Positions 6,361 through 10,570 of a DNA stretch of 10,570 nt are shown one piece after another; position 1 is the stretch's first letter; each line of letters opens with the position of its first letter. The position numbers and the translations under genes are program-made. Location of the stretch: assembly GCA_003695085.1 (NCBI GenBank), contig RFIV01000075.1, forward strand, positions 1 to 10,570, given 5' to 3'. This DNA is from Gammaproteobacteria bacterium (GTDB lineage Bacteria; Pseudomonadota; Gammaproteobacteria; Pseudomonadales; Oleiphilaceae). The notes beneath the pieces were generated by a model. The model worked only from the letters and a program-made list of their open reading frames with translations. It was not told where the DNA came from and did no database searches.

Positions 6361-6366
6361 TATAAG
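6361..6366 (+). promoter_or_regulatory. Possible -10 element upstream of the 101-residue gene
   Basis: TATAAG lies 31 nt before the ATG at 6397 and matches five of six consensus positions. The -35 candidate (TTGTGC, 18 bp upstream) is poor. The gene may instead be read through from the SCO operon, since only 60 nt separate them. Confidence 0.3.
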
Positions 6367-6396
6367 AACCCAAGAATCGACGAGACGGATGCGACT

Positions 6397-6702
6397 ATGG
6401 TTAAACTGGATTACGCAAATGGCGTCAAGGATGTATTGATCAGGAAGATCAACAAGGCGGAACGCGAGTTGGAGCAACTCAAGCTGGATTATTGTCGTTT
6501 TGTATTCGGGCTGTCACATCGCACCATTGTCATCAGCAATGGGCAGCGCTACCAGGTCAGGCACGTGGACCTCAATTCCATGAAGCGCGAATCCAATGGA
6601 GAGTGGACGCGTCCGGTCGTGGCGGGCGTGGCGCTGGATGAAAGCAACCAGCCTCGCGATGCAAGTCAGGTCGTGACGTTGTCGGACTGGGCGATCGAGT
6701 AG
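6397..6702 (+). CDS. Hypothetical protein, 101 residues
   Basis: A soluble 101-residue protein that I do not recognise. Residues 9-35 are charged and helix-forming (KDVLIRKINKAERELEQLKL), a likely short coiled coil. Residues 41-60 look like beta strands (HRTIVISNGQRYQVRHVDLN), and the C-terminus is acidic. No signal peptide, membrane segment or metal motif is seen. The ATG at 6397 is chosen because the coding pattern starts there; a TTG at 6337, directly after the SCO stop codon, would add 20 residues of unconvincing sequence. The ribosome binding site is weak. The gene runs tail-to-tail with a minus-strand gene, with only 4 nt between stop codons. Confidence 0.65.
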   Translation: MVKLDYANGVKDVLIRKINKAERELEQLKLDYCRFVFGLSHRTIVISNGQRYQVRHVDLNSMKRESNGEWTRPVVAGVALDESNQPRDASQVVTLSDWAIE

Positions 6703-6722
6703 GGACTCAGGCGACGAGTCCC
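6702..6722. terminator. Hairpin at the junction of two convergent genes
   Basis: GGGACTC-AGGCGAC-GAGTCCC is a perfect 7-bp stem with a 7-nt loop. It begins at the last base of the plus-strand stop codon and contains the minus-strand stop codon in its stem and loop. It would form in both transcripts. No T-run follows on either side, so it is not a textbook intrinsic terminator; it may stall polymerase or protect 3' ends of both messages. Confidence 0.45.
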
Positions 6723-7297
6723 CAGTCCATCATGCAGCTTACCAGTGCGTTTACTTCGCACAGGTGACGCTTATCCAGCCAGTGGCGTGCATTCTGGTAC
6801 CCGGCCAGATAAAACTGCTGACATTCATTATCCGATCCCGCCAGGCGCACCTGGTGTCTCTGGTGTGCCTGGATGTGCCGGGTAAGGCAGCCCTCCAAGG
6901 CATGGGCTTCGACAGACTCGATCTCGGGTGCGGTCAGGCCATAATGCTCTCCCACAGCCTGAACAATGCCTGACAAATAGTGGCTGACGAGCTTTTGCAT
7001 GCCGGGATGATAGAGTGCATCCGGCTGCATGTCCTGAGCGCGCATCGCTACCAGCTGACTGCTCCAGATAACGTGAATCTGGGCCATGCAGTCAGCACGG
7101 CTGGGGCGCGTCTCACCAGGTTTGCGAGTGCGTCGGGAAGCGTGCCAGACTGACTGCAGTGAGGCTGGCTCCCTGTCCTCGGCTTGGGCTTCGCTGAAGG
7201 TGTGTGCCTGCTGGCGGTAAAGAGAAAGCAGCTTCACGGTCATCCATACCGTGGCGCCAACCAGTGCCGCTTCTGCAAAATGAATCACGTACTCCAT
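6707..7297 (-). CDS. Hypothetical membrane-anchored protein, 196 residues
   Basis: An uncharacterised protein with one N-terminal hydrophobic segment (residues 5-26, IHFAEAALVGATVWMTVKLL), then a polar, mainly helical domain. The linker (about 30-70) is rich in Arg, Ser and Glu. The domain is rich in histidine and has five cysteines (70, 137, 159, 180, 188), with aromatic blocks such as QQFYLAGYQNARHWLDKRHL. No known catalytic motif is visible. The ATG at 7297 is preferred because the membrane anchor starts there; a TTG at 7363 would add 22 residues across repeat-containing DNA. The gene lies 117 nt downstream of the PAS-GGDEF-EAL gene on the same strand, and may have its own promoter in that gap. 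Its function is unknown. Confidence 0.65.
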   Translation of the reverse strand: MEYVIHFAEAALVGATVWMTVKLLSLYRQQAHTFSEAQAEDREPASLQSVWHASRRTRKPGETRPSRADCMAQIHVIWSSQLVAMRAQDMQPDALYHPGMQKLVSHYLSGIVQAVGEHYGLTAPEIESVEAHALEGCLTRHIQAHQRHQVRLAGSDNECQQFYLAGYQNARHWLDKRHLCEVNALVSCMMDWGLVA

Positions 7298-7322
7298 GGT
7301 GACATCCGTACAACTTTGACAT

Positions 7323-7350
7323 GTTACGAACTGTAACCGTTGTAACCGTT
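7323..7350. repeat. Clustered GTAAC motifs, including a perfect 9-bp tandem repeat
   Basis: GTAACCGTT occurs twice head to tail (7333-7341 and 7342-7350). A reverse copy, GTTAC (7323-7327), is separated by 5 bp from the first GTAAC, making an inverted repeat. The cluster ends 26 bp before the start codon of the 196-residue gene, where an operator or promoter would lie. It may bind a regulator, but the factor is not identifiable. Confidence 0.5.
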
Positions 7351-7367
7351 TGATGCCGTGCAAAGAT

Positions 7368-7386
7368 CACGTTCATGGAAAACGTG
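7368..7386 (-). other. Inverted repeat between the GGDEF-EAL gene and the 196-residue gene
   Basis: CACGTT-N7-AACGTG is a perfect 6-bp inverted repeat in the 117-nt gap after the GGDEF-EAL gene. No T-run follows on the minus strand, so termination would be weak. It could alternatively be a DNA-binding site. The evidence is the symmetry alone. Confidence 0.25.
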
Positions 7387-7414
7387 GGAAGAAGATCGCC
7401 AGGTTTGTGACGCC

Positions 7415-9343
7415 TTACTCGGGAACAGTTACGGGCGCGTCACTGACGTAGCGGTACAGCTGCTCATAAACGAGCGGCGGGCTATAATAGAAGCCTTGGG
7501 CGTAGTCACATTTATTGATGATCAGAAAGTCATGCTGGTCTTCATTTTCCACACCTTCCGCCACAACCTTGAGACTCAGGCGTTGCGCCAGGGCAATAAT
7601 GGCTGCGGTCACCTCCATGTCAGCCAGTTGCTCCGGAATATCGCGTATGAAGGACTGATCGATTTTCAGCATGTCGACGGGCAAATCCCTGAGATAGCTC
7701 AGCGATGAGTAGCCGGATCCAAAGTCATCGATGCTGAGCGTGACACCATAGCGTTTGAGCTGGCTGATGACCCGAATGGCGTACTCGGCATCCTGTATCA
7801 GCATGCCTTCGGTGATCTCCAGCACCAGTGACTGGGCAGGCAGGCCTGACGCCTGAAGCGCAAGCATCACGCTTTCAACCAGATTCGGATCATGAAACTG
7901 CCGGTGAGACAGGTTGATCGCCACCTGCAGGGACTTGCCTGTGATCTGATGCAGCAGCCGGATCTGTGTGCAGGCCTGCTTGAGCACCCAGCCGCCGATC
8001 TCGGTAATCTGCCCGGTTTCCTCGGCGACATCCAGAAACTCTCCGGGGCTGACGAGCCCACGCTCCGGGTGGTGCCAGCGCAACAAGGCTTCCACACGGC
8101 AAATGTGTCCCGAAGCAAGATCAAACTGGGGCTGATAGGTCAGCGAGAACTCTTCGTGTTCCAGGGCCGTTCTCAGCTGCCTCTCGATCGTCATCTGGCG
8201 TTGCGCCTTGCGATTGAGGTCATCCGTGAAGAACTGGTAACCGTCTCGACCGTTCGCCTTGGCCTTGTAGAGTGCCAGGTCGGCATTCTTCATGAGCTTT
8301 TCGACGTCGTTTCCATCATCTGGTGCCAGTGTGATTCCGATGGATGTCGAAACGCGCAATTCATGATTGTTGATCTGCATGGGGCGCTTGAGTTCAGTCA
8401 GAACGTGCCGGGCTACAACGCGCACCGCATTGTCTTCGTGAACATCGGTCAGCAGGATGACAAATTCATCCCCGCCCAGGCGGGCGACGGTATCCTTTTC
8501 CCGGACGCAGCCCTTCAGACGCTCGGCAATGGTCTTGAGAAGCTGATCACCTGCGTCGTGACCCAATGTATCGTTAATGCGCTTGAACTGATCCAGGTCG
8601 AGAAACAACAGTGCGACCCGGGTATGGTCCCGGCTCGCGGCCCGCAGGGACTGCTCGAGACGATCGGAAAAAAGCCGGCGATTTGCCAGCCCTGTCAGTG
8701 CATCATACAGCGCCATGGCCTGCATGGATGCGTTGGCCACCTTCAGTTCGGTAATGTCCACCGCGCTGATGACAAACCGCTGCCCGTTTTCCTCGTCCAT
8801 GGAAGAGACGGTGACAGATGACCAGAAGGTATGCCCGTCCTTCGCTTCACAAAGGATTTCTCCGGTCCAGCCGGCCTGAAGCACGCGTGTATCCCAGCGT
8901 AAAGGCAGGTGATCAAACTGAAGACGTTCCGATCGCGGATTGAGCAAACCGATGGGGCGTCCGATGGCGTCGCTTTCGCTGTATCCGGACGTCTTGCAAA
9001 AGTGGGGGTTGACGTAATGAATGACGCCTTCGCCATCCACAATCATCACGCTGGTGCCGCTTTGGGTCAGTGCCTGCGCCAGCTGAATCATTTCGGCTTG
9101 CGAGCCGTGCGAACAGGCCAGACGGTTGCGAAGCCGGATATTCTGCAAGGTTAGGGCGCCCAACCAGCCTGCCACTGAAAGGCCGAGCAGGCCTGAGGCC
9201 CCCTGGTGCCAGGCGGTGAGTGTTATCGTATCTGCCTGAAGAAGCAGTGTATGAGAGAGCAAGGCATACGCAGCCAGGTTGATGACCGCAGTCGCGGTAA
9301 AAAGTTGGCAGACCCTTATCCATGTGACAGAGCAGATGCGCAT
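7415..9343 (-). CDS. Membrane-anchored PAS-GGDEF-EAL cyclic-di-GMP enzyme
   Basis: A 642-residue protein with two N-terminal membrane helices (about 13-35 and 48-66) joined by a short loop, a PAS domain with PAC end (about 85-200, ending VDITEL), a GGDEF domain (about 212-373) and an EAL domain (about 385-632). The cyclase motif GGDEF is at 290-294 with an intact inhibitory I-site R281-x-x-D284 five residues before it. The EAL domain keeps the expected metal and catalytic residues: EALLRW 418-423, N477 (INLS), E509 (EITEG), D539-D540 (DDFGSGYSS), K560, E596 (AEGVE) and Q616 (QGF). Both synthesis and breakdown of cyclic di-GMP therefore look possible. The ligand of the PAS domain is unknown. 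The ATG at 9343 has no good ribosome binding site, and no better upstream start exists before an in-frame stop. Confidence 0.95.
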   Translation of the reverse strand: MRICSVTWIRVCQLFTATAVINLAAYALLSHTLLLQADTITLTAWHQGASGLLGLSVAGWLGALTLQNIRLRNRLACSHGSQAEMIQLAQALTQSGTSVMIVDGEGVIHYVNPHFCKTSGYSESDAIGRPIGLLNPRSERLQFDHLPLRWDTRVLQAGWTGEILCEAKDGHTFWSSVTVSSMDEENGQRFVISAVDITELKVANASMQAMALYDALTGLANRRLFSDRLEQSLRAASRDHTRVALLFLDLDQFKRINDTLGHDAGDQLLKTIAERLKGCVREKDTVARLGGDEFVILLTDVHEDNAVRVVARHVLTELKRPMQINNHELRVSTSIGITLAPDDGNDVEKLMKNADLALYKAKANGRDGYQFFTDDLNRKAQRQMTIERQLRTALEHEEFSLTYQPQFDLASGHICRVEALLRWHHPERGLVSPGEFLDVAEETGQITEIGGWVLKQACTQIRLLHQITGKSLQVAINLSHRQFHDPNLVESVMLALQASGLPAQSLVLEITEGMLIQDAEYAIRVISQLKRYGVTLSIDDFGSGYSSLSYLRDLPVDMLKIDQSFIRDIPEQLADMEVTAAIIALAQRLSLKVVAEGVENEDQHDFLIINKCDYAQGFYYSPPLVYEQLYRYVSDAPVTVPE

Positions 9344-9367
9344 GTTTTCGGCTCGAAAGGACTCCCT

Positions 9368-9373
9368 TTTATA
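9368..9373 (-). promoter_or_regulatory. Possible -10 element of the GGDEF-EAL gene
   Basis: TATAAA on the minus strand lies 24 bp before the ATG at 9343. No convincing -35 hexamer is found at 16-18 bp. Transcription would start roughly 18 nt before the ATG, a short leader consistent with the weak ribosome binding site. Confidence 0.3.
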
Positions 9374-9567
9374 CTAAATGACACCCGCCAGCGGAGTGTA
9401 ACAAAGTGTATCTCTCGGCGTGACAAATGCCAGTTTGGCTTTGATTTTTCGCAGATCCGGATACATTGTGAAAAACGCAAAATCAGATTTGACAATTCTG
9501 GGTGTTTTTTGGTCGTTTTTGACTTCTTTTCTCCGCAGGACTACGTATCCCGAAAGAAGGGGGTCAA

Positions 9568-9576
9568 TGTTATGAT
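9568..9576 (+). promoter_or_regulatory. Extended -10 promoter of upp-uraA
   Basis: TGTTATGAT fits the extended -10 form TGn-TATAAT with one mismatch and lies 39 bp before the upp ATG. No good -35 hexamer precedes it, as is usual for extended -10 promoters. The rest of the 272-bp gap is AT-rich. It contains another -35-like TTGACA at 9489-9494 without a matching -10, and an imperfect inverted repeat CTTCTTT/AAAGAAG (9523-9529, 9553-9559) of unknown meaning. Confidence 0.45.
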
Positions 9577-9615
9577 TTTGCGGTTTATCCACGCGCAGAG
9601 CAGGAGAGCACGGGT

Positions 9616-10254
9616 ATGAGTGTACATGAAATCAAGCATCCGCTGATCCGGCACAAGCTGGGGCTGATGCGTCGCAAGGACATCAGCACCAAGAATTTTC
9701 GTGAGCTGGCCCAGGAGGTGGGCGCACTGCTGACGTACGAGGCCACCAAGGACTTCCCCCTGACGGAGGAGGTGATCGAAGGGTGGGCCGGAGATGTGAC
9801 GGTCGAGAAAATTTCTGGCAAGAAAGTGACTGTCGTGCCCATCTTGCGGGCAGGGCTCGGCATGCTGGACGGCGTACTCTCGCTGGTGCCCAGCGCCAAG
9901 GTCAGCGTGGTCGGCCAGGTGCGCAACGAAGAAACACTCGAGGCGGAAACCTACCTGAAAAAACTGGTGGGTGACATGGATCAGCGGATCGCACTGATTG
10001 TCGATCCGATGCTGGCAACAGGCGGGTCTCTGAACTCCACCATCGAATTGATCAAGCAGGCAGGCTGCAAGGATATCCGGGCGCTGGTTCTGGTGGCCGC
10101 GCCGGAAGGGATCGAGAAGGTTGAAACGGAACATCCGGATGTGCGCATCTACACGGCCTCCATCGATCGTTGCCTGAACGAGAAAGGCTACATTCTGCCG
10201 GGTCTCGGGGACGCCGGGGACAAGATTTTTGGTACCAAGCAGAAGGACGACTGA
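9616..10254 (+). CDS. upp: Uracil phosphoribosyltransferase
   Basis: A 212-residue cytoplasmic enzyme that converts uracil and PRPP to UMP in pyrimidine salvage. It aligns from memory along its whole length with E. coli Upp: start region KHPLIRHKLGLMR, PILRAGLGMLDGVL (79-92), the PRPP-binding loop ALIVDPMLATGGSL, and the uracil-binding C-terminus GYILPGLGDAGDKIFGT. Length is normal (208-212). The ATG at 9616 is preceded by CAGGAGAG at a suitable distance. One block departs from the usual YRNEETLEPVxY: here it reads QVRNEETLEAETY, lacking the Tyr and Pro. A uracil permease gene follows after 2 nt, so the two form an operon. Confidence 0.97.
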   Translation: MSVHEIKHPLIRHKLGLMRRKDISTKNFRELAQEVGALLTYEATKDFPLTEEVIEGWAGDVTVEKISGKKVTVVPILRAGLGMLDGVLSLVPSAKVSVVGQVRNEETLEAETYLKKLVGDMDQRIALIVDPMLATGGSLNSTIELIKQAGCKDIRALVLVAAPEGIEKVETEHPDVRIYTASIDRCLNEKGYILPGLGDAGDKIFGTKQKDD

Positions 10255-10256
10255 AC

Positions 10257-10570
10257 ATGGAGCAAGCCAGAGGTTGGAAGGAAGTTCTGACAGGCATTCA
10301 GATGCTGTTTGTGGCCTTCGGCGCACTGGTGCTGATGCCGTTGATCACCGGGCTGGACCCTACCGTCGCGCTGTTTACTGCGGGTGCTGGGACACTCGTG
10401 TTTCAGTTGATTACCCGACAATCCGTGCCAGTTTTTCTGGCCAGTTCGTTTGCCTTTATTGCGCCCATTCTCGCCTCGAAAGAAATGTATGGTTTGCCAG
10501 CGACCATGGGCGGGTTGATGGCTGCGGGCGGGATGTATCTCCTGCTTGCTCTGCTGGTGAAGGTCAGGGG
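10257..10570 (+). CDS. uraA: Uracil permease UraA-type (partial, N-terminal 104 residues)
   Basis: The N-terminal part of a nucleobase:cation symporter-2 family protein; the gene runs past the right window edge. The visible sequence begins MEQARGWKEVLTGIQMLFVA and continues with FGALVLMPLITGLDPTVALF, then QSVPVFLASSFAFIAPILAS. These blocks match the first three helices of UraA/uracil-xanthine permeases, including the substrate-site SFAFI region. It imports uracil with protons across the inner membrane. It starts 2 nt after the upp stop codon and is thus co-transcribed and probably translationally coupled with it, as in E. coli. Uracil rather than xanthine is inferred from the upp linkage. Confidence 0.92.
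   Translation, partial: MEQARGWKEVLTGIQMLFVAFGALVLMPLITGLDPTVALFTAGAGTLVFQLITRQSVPVFLASSFAFIAPILASKEMYGLPATMGGLMAAGGMYLLLALLVKVR

Noticed and set aside
6337..6396. TTG start at 6337 for the 101-residue gene, giving a Cys-x-x-Cys N-terminus
   Set aside because: No ribosome binding site fits, the TTG follows the SCO stop at once, and the CPEC could suggest a false metal motif.
5725..6477. Minus-strand open frame of 250 codons across the SCO gene
   Set aside because: Antisense to a SCO gene with all copper ligands; it has no motif and crosses a gene boundary.
7892..8821. Open frame of 309 codons antisense to the GGDEF-EAL gene
   Set aside because: Mirror frame of a gene with intact GGDEF and EAL motifs; no domain or start signal supports it.
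9436..9470. GCCA-GTTT-GGC followed by a T-rich stretch, resembling a terminator
   Set aside because: The stem is only 4 bp and no plus-strand gene ends upstream of it.
9541..10326. Open frame of 261 codons antisense to upp and the start of uraA
   Set aside because: It covers the upp promoter and two well-supported genes; the composition is that of a complementary shadow.
1..10570. Search for CRISPR arrays, tRNAs, insertion sequences, attachment sites or defence genes
   Set aside because: No regularly spaced repeats, cloverleaf sequences, transposase motifs or terminal inverted repeats were seen; the region reads as core respiratory and metabolic genes.

Overview
The window looks like a piece of a denitrifying gammaproteobacterial chromosome. 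The base composition is moderately GC-rich, and the proteins read most like those of Pseudomonas, Marinobacter or Halomonas-type bacteria. The genus is an inference, not something I can prove from the sequence. Its core is a cytochrome cd1 nitrite reductase (nir) cluster, followed by a small copper/thiol-chaperone pair, several uncharacterised genes, a cyclic-di-GMP enzyme and the start of a uracil salvage operon.

Positions 1-5300 (all minus strand, read right to left): nirQ (MoxR-type AAA ATPase), a 122-residue membrane protein of unknown function, nirS (cd1 nitrite reductase), nirC (small cytochrome c), nirF (heme d1 biosynthesis lipoprotein), nirD, and the N-terminal part of a second siroheme-decarboxylase subunit gene (nirL-like) cut by the window edge. 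nirC, nirF, nirD and nirL are nearly or actually overlapping (TAATG; 9-nt gap; 7-nt overlap), so they form one transcription unit behind nirS. FNR/DNR-type boxes (TTGAT-N4-ATCAA with one mismatch each) lie upstream of nirS and upstream of nirQ. Both sit where a class II activator is expected, about 40 bp before a plausible start site, implying induction at low oxygen/NO. No nirM, nirT or nirB lies between nirS and nirC, unlike P. aeruginosa (nirSMC) and P. stutzeri (nirSTBMC).

Positions 5378-6702 (plus strand): a small lipoprotein gene overlaps a SCO1/SenC-family gene by 4 nt. The pair probably serves copper-site assembly. A 101-residue orphan protein follows. The nirQ FNR/DNR box sits just 5 bp before the lipoprotein start codon, so the same site could repress this rightward operon.

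Positions 6707-9343 (minus strand): a membrane-anchored PAS-GGDEF-EAL protein with apparently intact cyclase, I-site and phosphodiesterase motifs, then an uncharacterised 196-residue anchored protein. A perfect 9-bp tandem repeat containing GTAAC lies between them. The latter converges on the 101-residue gene with only 4 nt between stop codons and a perfect 7-bp-stem hairpin over the junction.

Positions 9616-10570 (plus strand): upp (uracil phosphoribosyltransferase) and, 2 nt later, the start of a uraA-type uracil permease gene that runs off the window. No tRNA, rRNA, CRISPR, insertion sequence or other mobile element was seen. No stretch longer than about 300 bases lacks a gene; the longest gap (9344-9615) holds the divergent promoters of the GGDEF-EAL gene and upp.
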